A stretch of DNA of 64,000 nucleotides from Dendrolimus kikuchii (GCA_019925095.2 CM034408.1:248001-312000); one strand, 5' to 3'. Positions 1 through 11,330 are shown, counted from the stretch's first letter. Made by a program: numbers and translations. Notes: generated by a model not told the origin, from the letters alone.

Positions 1-499
1 ATAAAAAAAAATACTTTGCGTAGTAGTGTTTTTTTTAATGTTAATAATTATTTTTGTTAGTACTTTCTTTATTTCCGAACGGTACATTTTCGAACATTTA
101 TTTCTGAACGATTCAATCAGCTATTTCCTTAATTGAATAGTAATTTTGGTATATCTTATTTATTCAGTATTTAACGTCAATTTTATATGGAGTAAGTTTC
201 TATAATTTATCATAATTACAAGTAACAGTAATTATTTCAGATATTATGTAGTAATTGTGTAGATTATAACTCAAGGTCTCATAATTGACTGTAGACAATT
301 ATGACCATAGAGAACTTGCTACATTTTAGTTTCACGTTGGCAGAACCGCTAGATTTTTTTAACTGTATTCGATTTATTTATAAATATAATTTAAATATAG
401 TATTTTATACAATATCTTATATAAAATATTATCTAAATTTCTCAAACAGTTATGTAACAGTAGAACTAGTTTTATTAATGATTATTATTATTATTTATT
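1..499. other. AT-rich, no recognisable feature
   Basis: Strongly AT-rich DNA with short ATT runs. The open frame at 301-504 is low-complexity Phe/Ile/Tyr and is not supported as a gene. Confidence 0.6.
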
Positions 500-542
500 A
501 CTAGAGTTTACCCCGCGGCTGCGCCGCGGGTTAACCTCTAGT
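500..542. repeat. GC-rich 20 bp inverted repeat with 3-base loop
   Basis: The arms 500-519 and 523-542 pair with two mismatches around loop TGC. The core is CCCGCGGC/GCCGCGGG and the outer ends ACTAGAG/CTCTAGT. Hairpins of this GC type occur near the 3' end of lepidopteran Helitrons, so it may be a Helitron terminus remnant, but no rest of an element is visible. Confidence 0.75.
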
Positions 543-717
543 GCGTATCTCTTGTTTAAAAAGCAAGTGGTACAGGTTACATTATATTAAATTTGTATGT
601 ATTTGCCCCCGAAAGATTGACTTCATTTAATATCGCAAACTATACCACACCCGTCTATATGTAAACTACATAAATGACAAAACTTGACAAAACTGACAAA
701 ATAGATAACATGGTCCA

Positions 718-862
718 AGTCGACCAACTGGACCCAGTGGATCCAGTAGACAAAGTGGACCCAGTGGACCCAGTGGACCCAGTGGGCCCAGTGGGCCCAG
801 TGGGCCCAGTGGGCCCAGTGGACCCAGTGGACCCAGTGGGCCCAGTGGGCCCAGTGGGCTCA
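718..862. repeat. 9-bp minisatellite, unit GTGGACCCA / GTGGGCCCA
   Basis: About 15 tandem 9-mers that differ mainly at one A/G position. Because 9 is a multiple of 3, every frame stays open and gives collagen-like or Asp-Pro-Val peptides. These are a by-product of the repeat. Confidence 0.9.
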
Positions 863-1082
863 GTTTCATTCTAAAAATTAATCTCTAGAAAAATAATGTA
901 TGGATAATATTAAGCTACGAAACTTTTTCATGTGTATTATACCTGGATGAATCTTTTAAACGAGCCATCAGGGTTAAAACCTGAAAACTATAGTAGTTTC
1001 ATTAGATTTTTAAAAAATTAATAATTCCGATCAGGAATCGAATTAGCTAATTTTGGAAAAAACACATACTTCATCTATTATT

Positions 1083-1386
1083 ATTCATCCGTGCAGGAAC
1101 GGAGAAAGAATACAATTTCCTGCGTTGAGGCGGCCTGTCGTAAGAGACGACAAAACAACCCACAGGCAGGTGGTAGGGCATTTGCCCGACTGGATGGCCA
1201 CCATCCCTGGTCTAAAGCATGTCGCCATAACAACCTTGAGTTGTGTTCCGGCATTAGTGACCAGGTTCCAGTCTCCCTTAAGAGAGCAGCAGCGTATTTG
1301 TAGCACCTTTGGTGTTGCAAATGTTTATAGGCGATGGTAACCGCTTTCCATTAAGTGGGCCGTCTGCCTGACTGCTGAACTCTCTA
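1083..1386 (+). mobile_element. GCAG-SINE copy, near full length
   Basis: It begins ATCCGTGCAGGAACGGAG and runs to CTGCTGAACTC. The poly-A end is missing and is replaced by TCTAAAGGATCG. The predicted CCAGGTGGTAG/CTACCACC stem is altered here (GCAGGTGG, GCCACCATCC). Confidence 0.85.
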
Positions 1387-1477
1387 AAGGATCGTTAAAC
1401 GACCAACTAAGCGGCAGGGTTACCAGCAAGTGGTATTTGAAACAATATGCACTTTAGTTTAGAAAACCTAAGCGACG

Positions 1478-1552
1478 CATGCGTCCGGCTGGGATTCGAA
1501 CCCACGTATCTTATGAGACAGCATTACTCACTAACCTAACACGAGTATTTTA
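1478..1552 (-). repeat. tRNA-like sequence (Pol III B box), SINE head or tRNA remnant
   Basis: Read on the minus strand there is a perfect B box, GGTTCGAATCC, with an A-box-like TTAGTGAGTAA about 40 bases before it. No good cloverleaf could be drawn by eye, so this is more likely a tRNA-derived repeat than a working tRNA gene. Confidence 0.45.
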
Positions 1553-1914
1553 GCACTACTTAATGACATAATTGCATACTTTTTATTTTGTTATTTATTG
1601 TTGAAAAAGTAATTTCTTCATTTAATACTTTAGTATCATTTTTACAGTTTTTACTTTTTAAAGGCGTTTTTTTAATAATCTGTGATTGAAGTCACCTTCT
1701 AACTCTGTCGCGTCATTGTTTACTCAACTTCCAGTTACGACGAACTGGAAATTTAAGTTAATTAACCGCCAAGTTATACAGTAAGTTAATCAAACTTTAT
1801 TTACAAAGGGGATAATTTTTGAAAGCAGTTATTTTCAAAATTCTCTTTAGGCTATAAACTTAATTCTTCACAAGGATACTAAATTCTCATTTTTAAAATG
1901 GGTGTCTTTTGTCT
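1553..1914. other. No feature recognised
   Basis: AT-rich unique-looking sequence between a tRNA-like remnant and a LINE fragment. There is no coding potential. Confidence 0.5.
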
Positions 1915-2241
1915 TACATACATACATACATACATACAACAACAACAGAGCGCCATTTAGGCTTATTCTTACACACCTCACTTGCTTCTTTGATATTCAT
2001 AACTCTTGTCACGCTCGTCTGTTCTTAAGGCTCCTGACATGACCTTCTGCTAGTACACGATCAATTTGTTCATGGAAGGTGTGTCGTGGCCTTCCACGAC
2101 TTCTGCATCCATCCACTTTTGCATTGTATATCTGTTTAGTCATTCTTTCATCATGCATTCTTTCCACATGCCCGAACCACCGGAGCATTCCTTTCCTTAC
2201 CTTCACCCCGACACTCTCTTTCAGACCAACTCTCTTGTCTT
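1915..2241 (-). mobile_element. TATG-LINE 3' fragment with internal deletion
   Basis: The minus strand encodes KVRKGMLRWFGHVERMHDER... and GRPRHTFHEQIDRVL, the C-terminus of an RTE-like reverse transcriptase ORF. The tail is (TATG)n at 1915-1938. The usual block just before the tail (ARELA stop region) is deleted, so the tail abuts the codons for the NNRAPF region. Confidence 0.85.
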
Positions 2242-2782
2242 CATGTTTTAAAAAACTTTTTTTGTGAAATTTGCTATTTTCCGCGAAATATGTATTGTTC
2301 TTTGGTAGCCTCTGGCTCTTAAGTCTTTAACTTTCACAAAGAAACCATGCCAGTGCGACTCAAGATCCATCCCACCGACAGACGGTCAAATATCCGTAGT
2401 CTCTAAAATTCATATTAAATCAGTCTCGGTCAAATCAAGATTGTTTCTATATTGCACCGAACGAAATGCGTTTACAGACTACCAAAACCGTCAAAAACTA
2501 CGATTCTAATTCGATTCGATTGCCACTTTAAATTACAGACTCGGAGCCCTAACTCAGATTTCTTTCATGGTAGGTGTATATTTCCTAAATATTAGCAGCG
2601 TTTATAAAAAAGTAAAAAATTATTTATCAAAAGCTGCCTCTCAACGCAATTAACATAATGCCCCTTTGATGTAAACCACTGGTGGTGGGGTTGAAAGAAG
2701 GGCTGTTTTGAGTAATAATACCTTAAGGACTCTTGTACCGAGATGCATGTCCACTAATCGTATTGACATTTTAAAACAATTC
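2242..2782. other. No feature recognised
   Basis: Mixed sequence with no repeat shared elsewhere in the window and no long frame. Confidence 0.45.
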
Positions 2783-2789
2783 AAAATTT

Positions 2790-3023
2790 GACGGCCTCGA
2801 TGATAGAGCGGGTGAAGCCTTCGCCGACCTACCTCACTGCAACGCAGAGGCTCCGGGTTCGATTCCTGGTATAGAAAATTTCGGAAAACGTCTTTTCTCC
2901 GTTATTTACTATGTATGGTCTGGGTGTCTGGGATCGGCCCCAGAGTAGTCCGTTGTATATTACCCATAACACAAGCGTAACTTGCTTAATTTGGGGATAT
3001 ACAATGTGTGTGTTTGCCTGCCG
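2790..3023 (+). mobile_element. tRNA-derived SINE, copy 1
   Basis: It starts GACGGCCTCGATG and ends TGCCTGCCG. It has an A-box-like GATAGAGCGGG and a perfect B box, GGTTCGATTCC. It is flanked by a 7 bp duplication, AAAATTT (2783-2789 and 3024-3030). The 3' two thirds, shared with the copy at 36023, contain ATCGGCCCCAGAGTAGT and end in a TG-rich tract, not poly-A. Confidence 0.85.
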
Positions 3024-3218
3024 AAAATTTTTTGAAAATAAGTTCAGTCGAAGATTTTTTTGAATGTGAACAACTCAGACGAATAAAAGTATAGACAGAG
3101 CCTTTGCGAACTAAGGCGTTAAATGAAGCGAAGCATTGTTTATAAACTTGTGTGCAGAAACTTATGTAGTATATGTGTGGTTTGCGCCTGTGTAGGTAGT
3201 AGTAATATTTTTTTAATT

Positions 3219-3520
3219 TTTTTATTGCAGTAGTTCAGCAGACGGCCCACTTGATGGAAAGCGATTACCATCGCCTATGGACATTTGCAACACCAAAGGT
3301 GCTACAAATGCGCTGCTGCTCTCTTAAGGGAGACTGAAACCTGGTCACTAATGCCGGAGCACAACTCAAGGTTGTTATGGCGGCATACTCTAGACCAGGG
3401 GTGGTAGCCATCCAGTCGGGCAATTGCCCTACCACCTGACTGTGGGTCGTTTTGTCGCCTCTTACGACAAGCCGCCCGGCCGCAGGAAATTGTATTCTTT
3501 CTCCGTTCCTGCACGGATAG
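3219..3520 (-). mobile_element. GCAG-SINE, full length, antisense to the gene
   Basis: The poly-T run and TTTATTGCAG at 3221-3230 are the complement of the poly-A end, and the 5' end CACGGAT is at 3514-3520. On the gene strand it presents a T tract followed by AG. Confidence 0.88.
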
Positions 3521-3572
3521 AATATATCCACCGTGTTGGAATTTAAACGATTCTGCTCAGCTGGGGGAGGGC

Positions 3573-3586
3573 GGGGGGGGGGGGGG
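3573..3586. repeat. 14-base G homopolymer
   Basis: Run of 14 G inside a G-rich purine stretch. It could form a quadruplex but has no other context. Confidence 0.85.
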
Positions 3587-4019
3587 AGACGCCAACACTG
3601 CAACACTGGAATCACAAATCAGTCCACCTTACACCGTCCGGCGACGCTTACGCATACAACAAACCATACATCGTTTACCTTTGTCGCGTATAATACCTGT
3701 ACTGTGGTCGAAATAAATCTCATACAATCATAACAATCCACTGATTATTACAAGAACCCCATACCATCAGGGACGAGCCTAGACACACTGTAAATTACTC
3801 CACCTTTATCCATACTGATTCGATTATTTAATACTAAGTTTTCTTAACGCATTGCGGTGCGAACAGCTTCTTTTCCAAAATTATTTTTTTTACCCGGTAT
3901 CACATAATGAGAGCTCCGGGCTCCGTCTACATGTTTTGTTTGTCTGAGGCTAACAATTGAAATTACGCTCTTAAAGAATAAAATCTTTACACTTCCATAG
4001 AGTATAAAAAATAAGAATA

Positions 4020-4383
4020 TATTGTTGTGTTGTTGTCGAATGTACGTCTTACTCGTATCGTAATTCTCGCTCGACTGCCCCACCCCTCCGTTCGGGCATT
4101 GTTTTATAGTAAACTGTGCAATACATAATCGATTGCGTGGGCTGGTTTCTTCCAAGAAAATGTAATTTGCACACCTGCGAACGGCCAACAAATTCGAAAA
4201 CAATAACAATAAGGATTAGTTCGACACTAATGACGGCCATAAAACAAGTAGAAAAGCAATAGCATGTTTTTCTTAATAACAAATTTTAAACACAAAGTAA
4301 ACAAAAGAATTCCTAAATCCAGGAAGGCAATAAACTGCGCTTTACGACCGGCAGGTGTGCTCATTTCTTTATCGGTATGTAAC
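4020..4383 (+). mobile_element. Truncated solo LTR (TGTTACG...GTAAC family)
   Basis: It matches the 3' half of the LTR at 27685-28494, including CGACTGCCCCACCCCTCCG and GCGAACGGCCAACAAA, and ends TATGTAAC. AATAT occurs directly after it and also just before, at 4014-4018. The first part of the LTR is missing. Confidence 0.65.
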
Positions 4384-4388
4384 AATAT

Positions 4389-4679
4389 TATTGTATATTA
4401 TGTATGTTAAATGTATCTATGTGACTATTAATGTATTTTATTTAGATATCTCTGTATGCATATATATCTGTTATTATGTATGTGTGTAAGTATATACTTA
4501 TTATACTTATTGACTTATGTATTTATATTATATATACTGATTTCATTTTTACACAAATTTAGTTCGCTCGTTTGTTCGCAATTTAACTTGATACAAAAAC
4601 CTGTTATTAGCCCTAAATATTAAATACTTTTTGTTTGATTGTAGTATTGTAATATGCGCTTTTGGTTTTTTTTAATAAA
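4389..4679. other. AT-rich filler
   Basis: TATG/TATA-rich sequence with no gene and no recognisable element. Confidence 0.5.
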
Positions 4680-4894
4680 TCTATACTAATATATAAAGCT
4701 GAAGAGTTTGTTTGTTTGAACGCGCTAATCTCAGGAACTACTGGTCTGATTTGAAAAATTCTTTCAGTGTTAGATAGCCTATTTGTCGAGAAAGGCTATA
4801 GGCTATATATCATCGCGCTAAGACCAATAGTTTCAAAATCGTGGGGATGTTTATTTAAGTATTCCACGCGGACGAAGTCGCGGGCAGAAGCTAG
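4680..4894 (+). mobile_element. Non-autonomous Helitron, 215 bp
   Basis: It starts TCTATACTAATATATAAAG and ends GCGGGCAGAAGCTAG. It is flanked by A on the left and T on the right, as expected for Helitron insertion at A^T without duplication. The internal GTCGCGGGC motif is near the end. It resembles Lep1-type elements. Confidence 0.85.
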
Positions 4895-5488
4895 TAAATA
4901 AATAAAAGTAGTGATTTTGGCAAAAATTGAACCCTTGTAATGTTGTCGTGTCCATCTATCTGTCTTTGAGTGTCACTCATTTGTTTCAGAGGCTACTAGG
5001 GTGAAATCACAAACACAATATGAATAAAGGGTGGCCGCCATACATGGAACTAAGGGTTGACTTATTTTTGTACAGGGTCGTGTAGGACTTTTTAATCAAA
5101 GAAAAATCATAACAATGTTATAGCTATTGCCCGCGGATTCTCCCGCTTTAATGTAAACATACTGGGCGACCGGCCTTTGGAAGTTTCACACGCCTTCCGG
5201 TAACCTCCTCGGTCCGGAGATACTACGGAAATGCGTACCCCAAGATTAAAAAATACCCGTAATATATAGCGAATGTGGAATTAACTATGAGAGCAACACA
5301 TTAAAATTACTTTGTCATTATCGTTGCCATGACGATGTATTTGTAAGTGAATTGCAACAGTGGCGCCAAAGAATTTTCTACTGTATTCGTCTATCCCTAG
5401 GGAACAGTGCTTTTTTCTGGATGAAAGACACCCTACGGCCTTTCCTATACCCCTGACGTGTATGTAACATTTTGTGATGATTTGTTTT
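4895..5488. other. No confirmed feature
   Basis: It contains a small GC-rich piece (5127-5225, CCCGCGGATTCTCCCGC) that may be a degraded transposon end. There is no long frame. Confidence 0.45.
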
Positions 5489-5778
5489 GTTTCTTTTTTT
5501 TTTATTGCAGGAGATCAGCAGACAGGCAGACAGCCCACTTGATGGAAAGCGGTTACCATCGCCTATGGACATTTGCAACACTAAAGATGCTACAAATGCG
5601 CTGCTGCTCTCTTAAGGGAGACTGGAACCTGGTCACTAATGCCGGAACACAACTCAAGGTTGTTATGGCGACATACTTTAGGCCAGGGGTAGTAGCCATC
5701 CATTCGGGTAAATGCCCCACCACCTGGCTGTGGGTTGTTAAGTCGCCTCTTACGACAGGCCGCCCCAACGCAGGAAAA
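5489..5778 (-). mobile_element. GCAG-SINE, 5' end truncated, antisense to the gene
   Basis: A long T tract and TTTATTGCAG|G (AG at 5509-5510) precede the body. It stops at the GGCAGGAAA-equivalent point (CAACGCAGGAAAAATTG), so the first roughly 30 bases of the element are missing. Confidence 0.85.
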
Positions 5779-5966
5779 ATTGTTGCGTAGTTCAAGCGTG
5801 AAAGCGTAACGTACAAACTTTCCATTCGCCTTTATAATATTAAAGTTACGGTGCCATGATATACGCAAATATGGCTGTCCCACTCTACGGGCCACGTACA
5901 TTATTAATGGGTTTTACATAAAAACCCATACTTTAAGAGTTTAAGTGTTCGTGTCAATCGAACATA

Positions 5967-6100
5967 CATACATACATACATACATAACTTCACGCCAGTT
6001 CCCTTGCGGGGTAGGCACGAACAACAGAGCGCCATTTAGGCTTATTCTTACACACCTCACTTGCTTCTTTGACATTCATAACTCTTGTCATGCACGCTCG
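5967..6100 (-). mobile_element. TATG-LINE fragment, 134 bp, with 9 bp duplication
   Basis: (TATG)n tail plus the last codons of the ORF (...ARELA stop). It is flanked by TCGAACATA at 5958-5966 and 6101-6109. Confidence 0.9.
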
Positions 6101-6204
6101 TCGAACATAGGAGAGTGCAAATCAAGTATCGACCACGCTCGGTCGCTCTACGTGTCGCATACAGCACACACTGTCGTTTTATATCATTTTATGGCAATTA
6201 TCAA

Positions 6205-7320
6205 TCACTAGTGGTCGCCCGTGGTCATAATTCGACCATCATCAACTTAAATTATAAGTTTGAACGTTATTAAGGTTCTGTGGTCAAAGACTATACTTCT
6301 ATAATCACAGATTTCGCCAAGACTACACTGTTAATTTGACTTTAGCAATAAACAAAAAAGTATATATGCGTGTGTGTGTCAAACACATGGTGATGTTTTT
6401 AATGTTTTCATAATAATACATAATTTAAAAAATATTAGTATTCTGCACTCCTCTATATAAATTACTAGCTGTGCCCGCGACGTCGTCCGCGTGGAATTTG
6501 CTTTCAAGACCCTCCAATTTTGAAACATTGGTGCTCCCCTCCAATTGGTCTTAGCGTGATGATATATAGCCTATAGCCTTCCTCGGTAAATGGGCTATCC
6601 AATACTGAAAGAATTTTTCAAATCAGACCAGCAGTTCCTGAGATTAGCGCGTTCAATCAAACAATGTTAGTATATTTGGTTACAACACTAATACTTACAT
6701 TTTAAATATCGCGATATCTTTTGAATGAAACGTCCGAATTAAATAATTCAAAAATTCTAGAAAGGTATTGAATTCGTCTTGAATATGGATAAATTTACTT
6801 TGATAAGGATTAATACCAAGGTACAAAATAAAGAGTTTTTGAAGCGACGGCATTTTAATTATTTAAAAAAATAAAAGAAAACACTTATTGTGAGATAACT
6901 ACAATAGTTAGACATATGGTTACGCGATATTTTTTGTAGACAATTATATGTTCTGCAAAGTGGTAGTACTTTGTTTTGTTCTATAATCAATAGTTTTCGC
7001 AGCGCCCGCCGTGTAAGGGTGTTTTCGGGTCATTTTTTTACACCTTGGGTTACATTATTGGACTTTTAGTAAGGATCCAAATAAAATAAAAATATAATCT
7101 AGCCTACAGCCTTCCTCGATAAATGCACTATTCAACACTGAAAGAATTTTTCAAATCGGACCAGCGGTTCCTGAGATTAGCGCATTTAAACAAACAAATA
7201 AACAAATTCTTCAGCTTTATAATATTAGTATAGATAAGTGTGCGAAATTTCATACTGCTCCGTCCGCGCAATTTTCGTAAAAACGGGTACAAAGTTTTTG
7301 CTTCACGTATTATTATATAA
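6205..7320 (+). repeat. Dispersed repeat 'GTGGTCG', copy 1, split by a Helitron
   Basis: The left part (GTGGTCGCCCGTGGTC to CTCTATATAAATTA) and right part (TAAGTGTGCGAAATTTCA to CACGTATTATTATATA) are continuous in the copies at 10912 and 26750. Here they are separated by 770 bp of Helitron. Confidence 0.8.
6465..7234 (-). mobile_element. Non-autonomous Helitron, 770 bp, inserted in the GTGGTCG repeat
   Basis: On the minus strand it starts TCTATACTAATATTATAAAG and ends GTCGCGGGCACAGCTAG. It inserted exactly between A and T, since the uninterrupted copy at 11130-11145 reads TATAAACTATAAGTG. The segment AGGCTGTAG...CTGATTTGAAAAATT-like occurs twice inside it (about 6545-6660 and 7090-7195). Confidence 0.85.
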
Positions 7321-7857
7321 ATTATTTATATGTTTATCATTATCATGACTATCAATTACCACCATTTATCACCATTCTCTCATCAACATCATCATTTGTA
7401 CGGATGTCGCGCCGCAGCCCCTACGCCCCCATATCGTGTAAGTTCGGTGTAATACTATATATTAGTTTGAGAGAATTAATTACCTTGTATTAAATAGAAA
7501 TTCAGGACCAATAGCAAAACATATTCCCAGTATAGGATAATAGTTTGAATGTAAATTTCAACAACTAAAACTAAACTACGATTAGCAGCTAATGATAACA
7601 GTTTCAAAGTAATCCTTAACCATATCTCCACTAATTGCGAAGGATTAATATCTGTTACATTATTAAGCTGGGTGCTCATTAGCGAGGTAATCTAATTATT
7701 CAATATGATTGCTATGTTCATCAATTTTAGTTACGGAGTGTAACTCGCTATGTTAGTAACTTAACTAATTTGCCGATATAATTAAATCTTTGTTACACTT
7801 CTTACTCTTTCAAGTTACTAAATACATGCAGGAGCGAATAGCCAACTCAACTGAATG
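7321..7857. other. No feature recognised
   Basis: AT-rich with a CAT/ATC-rich stretch around 7330-7395. There are no repeats shared within the window. Confidence 0.5.
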
Positions 7858-8170
7858 AGATCCGTGCATGAACGGAGAAAGAATACAATTTCCTGCGGCC
7901 GGGCGGCCTGTCGTAAGAGGCGACCAAACAACCCACAGCCGGGTGGTAGGGCATTTGCCCGACTGGATGGCTACCACCCCTGGTCTAAAGTATGTCGCCA
8001 TGACAACCTTGAGTTGTGTTCCGGCATTAGTGACCAAGTTCCAGTCTCCCTTAAGAGAGCAGCAGCGCATTTGTAGCACCTTTGTTGTTGCAAATGTCCA
8101 TAGGCGATGGTAACCGCTTACCATCAAGTGGGCCGTCTGCCTGTCTGCTGAACACCTGCCATAAAAAAAA
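7858..8170 (+). mobile_element. GCAG-SINE, full length
   Basis: From ATCCGTGCATGAACGG to CACCTGCCATAAAAAAAA. The stem CGGGTGGTAG...CTACCACCCCTGG and the inner hairpin GGGCATTTGCCC are intact. Confidence 0.88.
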
Positions 8171-8613
8171 GGCAGGCTAATCAAATTATTATCCCTATCG
8201 ATGCAACAATACCCTATTTTATCATTATATTAAATACAATTTTTTTTTATCAATAAAATTCTAACATTATGAATCGTGTACTATCATCTTCATTATAATA
8301 CCTTTTCCCCGTGAAGATTTCATCATCATTTATATAAATATGATTTTTGACATTTCTGTAAGACAGAATAAAATGTCGGCCCCAAAGTTGCCGTCCTAGG
8401 CTCCAGATTGCTGAGCCTGTTGCTAAATCCGCCACTGAATTATTATAAACTTACAGAACGTCGCTGCTTCATAGATTTTGATGAACGTACCTACTTATTA
8501 CGTCATACATACATAGTAAGCGTGTAAGAAGTCAAGTAGCGCAAGAATGATTCTTTGACAAGGAATTAAAATTATTATTGCGATAAGAAAGATAAGATCT
8601 AGGATTTTTAATA
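8171..8613. other. No feature recognised
   Basis: AT-rich sequence with no long frame and no repeat matches noticed. Confidence 0.5.
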
Positions 8614-9039
8614 CAGCGTAAACTCTATATAACGACACTGAAGGGACCGTGCAATTTATGGCGTTATAGGGAGTTGTCGTAAAATGGAGAGATGTCTGTT
8701 ATTTTTATGTGACGTCTTTTGCTGCATCAGTAATTTTGTTTTATTTTTCTACTTGTTTTTATTAATATCTTGCAATAACGAGGCATCTTGGTGATAAAGG
8801 AAGTACTTAGAAATTTCGGTATGCATGATGCCGACAGTCGAGTTTATTATTTTTAATAATTTTCGCAAATTAAAAGGTACTTTTTATTATTTAATTGTTG
8901 TCGTTATTGAGAGTGGGTGTAATGCTATACAGAGTATATCATTGTATGGAAGGTAAGCTAAACCAAACAAAGCCAAGTGATTTCGATGCTTAAAGGAGTT
9001 TATCATTAAATCGAGTGACGTTATATGGAGTTTACACAG
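8614..9039. mobile_element. TA-flanked TIR element (mariner/pogo-like MITE), copy 1
   Basis: The left end CAGCGTAAACTCTATATAAC and right end (complement) CTGTGTAAACTCCATATAAC form TIRs of about 25 bp. TA is present on both sides (8612-8613, 9040-9041). It is 426 bp with no transposase. Confidence 0.8.
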
Positions 9040-9094
9040 TATTAGTTGTCTATAGGATACACTTTGGCGAGTGCACCATGGAATTACATGAAAT

Positions 9095-9290
9095 GCCAAC
9101 AAAGCGGACGAAACGCTATCCTACCGCTTTTATCATACGTACCGCTGAAGAGTGGAACTCTTTATGATCGTCTGTTTTTCCTGAACAATACGATCTAGGC
9201 GTCTTCGAGTCTCGCGTGAACAGGCGTGCTCCACTTTAGACTGCATTTCCACCTGACATCAGGCGCAATGTCAGTCAAACACGAACCTAT
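9095..9290 (+). pseudogene. LINE reverse transcriptase C-terminal remnant
   Basis: It reads RTKRYPTAFIIRTAEEWNSL, then a stop, then FPEQYDLGVFESRVNR. This is the same end module as at 55475-55765 (RTAKEWNSLPESAFPETYNLG). The in-frame stop shows decay. Confidence 0.75.
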
Positions 9291-9887
9291 TCTATATAAA
9301 ATAAATATGTTATTTTAACATCTGTTCTTTTATATGTAGAAATATTATAATTTATTGTAACAATGTGTCCGCGTCTGTTGTAAATGTAACCCTTACAATT
9401 CGTCTCTAGTGGGCACCCAGTCTTATTTGTTTGTAAAGCCTTTGCTAATAAATACGGGAACACGGGACGAAGTTGGGATGGATAGATCCCGTGGGATTAT
9501 ATCATATATTACGTAATATTACGAGTGTCAATAAGCCTCAAACAATACTTCGAGGTGTAGGGGATACAATTCGCTAGTATAGACTTAATCCTTATTACAA
9601 ATAACTTCAAATGTACCTGAGAAATATGTGATGAGATTCTTCACAGATGTAAAGCTGGTTTCATTTAAACTACGTGTTTCACGCGCCTCCGCTTGCTCCA
9701 ATTTTGATTTCATATCTCATGGAAATTGTCGTGTCTTTATATCTAAGAAGACGAATTGGGAAAAACAACAAGACAGTCAAACTGACAAACGTAACTTCTA
9801 AATAATTTTACAAATACTATTGTCTTTATTATTTTATGCTGAAAATTGAGCAAAGCAATAATTGCCATATTGTGACAGGAACAGAAT
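9291..9887. other. No feature recognised
   Basis: Sequence following the LINE remnant, probably including its 3' UTR. There is no coding potential. Confidence 0.4.
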
Positions 9888-10168
9888 GGAAAGAATGCAT
9901 GATGAAAGAATGACTAAACAGATATACAATGCAAAAGTGGATGGGTGCAGAAGTCGCGGAAGGCCACGACACACCTTCCATGATCAAATTGATCGTGTAT
10001 TAGCAGAAGGCGATGTCAGGAGTCTTAAGAACAGACGAGCGTGCATGACAAGAGTTATGAATGTCAAAGAAGTAAGTGAGGTGTGTAAGATTAAGCCTGA
10101 AAGGCGCTCTGTCGTTCGTGCCTACCCCGCAAGGGAACTGACTTAAAGTTATGTATGTATGTATGTAA
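9888..10168 (+). mobile_element. TATG-LINE 3' fragment
   Basis: It reads MERMHDERMTKQIYNAKVDG...ARELT, stop, then (TATG)n. The left junction near ACAGAATG and right flank AACAGGATG suggest an imperfect duplication. Confidence 0.85.
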
Positions 10169-10559
10169 CAGGATGCTTGTTTGTCATCTAGTCAATTATC
10201 ATACATATCTTTATCTCTCTCATATTTACGTAATTCTATACAATATTACTATGATATTGTATGTCCTTGAAGACTACGGGCTATAAAAATGGCCCGGACA
10301 TTTGGAGGGCTTGCGTGGGACCATGGGGAGGCCAACACGTAGAGGCCCCTTGACAAATTTCATCTAAATGTGGCGTGACAATACCCCCTACCTCCTACCC
10401 CTAGCTTGTTCAAGGAACATGATTATTACTATTATTTATATATATCACTATATGTATATTTTTGTCTTATTATACTTGACATTTCAAAATTGTATATATA
10501 TATGTATATTATATATCTTTATATATATCTATGTATATATCTTTATATATATCATTCTT
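10169..10559. other. AT-rich, TATA-type simple repeats
   Basis: TATATGTA/TATC tracts from 10430 on. The 60-68 residue frames here are low-complexity Tyr/Ile and are not genes. Confidence 0.55.
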
Positions 10560-10741
10560 CTGTACGTGTGTTGACAGTGAACTCCTCCTAAACGGCTGGA
10601 CCGATTTGAATGAATTTTTTGTGTGTGTTCAAGTGGATTCGAGGATGGTTTAGATTCATAACTGGACCCGGTAGGTGGCGCTGCAATCGGGTTCTAAATT
10701 TTATTTCTTCAGGGCAGAACAACGTCTGCCTGGACAGCTAG
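10560..10741 (+). mobile_element. Non-autonomous Helitron ('GGACAGCTAG' type)
   Basis: The right end TCTGCCTGGACAGCTAG is followed by T. The body shares GGACCCGGTAGGTGGCGCTG and TTCTTCAGGGCAGAACAA with the copies at 26394, 39479 and 42178. The left end lies in a TATATA tract and is uncertain. Confidence 0.75.
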
Positions 10742-10789
10742 TATGTATATACTTTTTTATTGTAGCTATATTGCAAAACCCACATGTTA

Positions 10790-10915
10790 CACATTTTTTT
10801 TCTAATCCATCCTACGGCTGACTGAAAGAAATTGCTTTTAGTAATAAGACCACCCATTGTCTTTTGTACTTGAACTTCTTGAATTTTATCTTAATGTTAT
10901 GAAATAAAGTATATT
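10790..10915 (+). repeat. LINE 3' UTR remnant
   Basis: It contains GACTGAAAGAAATTGCTTTTAG and AAGACCACCCATTGTC and ends AAATAAAGTATA. Related copies are at 13110-13270 and, inverted, 17464-17600. Confidence 0.6.
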
Positions 10916-11225
10916 AGTGGTGGCCCGTGGTCGAAATTCGACCATAATAATTTGTTGTCGAAGATTATACTTCTATAATCACAGATTTCGCCAAAGCAAC
11001 AACAATAAACAAAAGAGTATATATGCATGTGTCAAATACATGGTAGTGTGTGTAATGTTTTTTTTTTTATTGATTTACTGCATTTTTATGCACAATTAAA
11101 AAAAAATATTAGCATTCGTCACTCCTTCTCTATATAAACTATAAGTGTGCGAAATTTCATACTCCTCCGTCCGTGCAATTTTCGTAAAAAGGGGTACACA
11201 ATTTTTGCTTCACGTATTAATATAT
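10912..11225 (+). repeat. Dispersed repeat 'GTGGTCG', copy 2, uninterrupted
   Basis: Continuous from TAGTGGTGGCCCGTGGTCG to TTCACGTATTAATATATA. It serves as the empty-site form for the Helitron at 6465. Confidence 0.8.
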
Positions 11226-11330
11226 ACATTCTATTCTATTCTAGTTCTTCATATACATTCCCCTGTCAAATCATATCATGATGTGGGTTATTTTGAAAAA
11301 ATTCAGTTCAATGTGTAGATTATTGATTTA

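Larger units (their letters stand above)
3050..3985. repeat. Unclassified dispersed repeat, copy 1, interrupted by a GCAG-SINE
   Basis: The blocks 3060-3205 and 3775-3985 align by eye with 33850-33990 and 34060-34500. Shared strings include TATGTAGTATA..GTGGTTTGCG and GATTATTTAATACTAAGTTT. No terminal repeats or coding region are seen. Confidence 0.55.

Noticed and set aside
666..874. Collagen-like Gly-Pro-Leu or Asp-Pro-Val open frames
   Set aside because: Pure translation of a 9 bp tandem repeat; both strands are open and there is no start context or splice signal.
3844..4282. Minus-strand frames of 77-121 residues
   Set aside because: They span the LTR fragment and dispersed repeat; the same DNA at 27685-28494 is not open in these frames.
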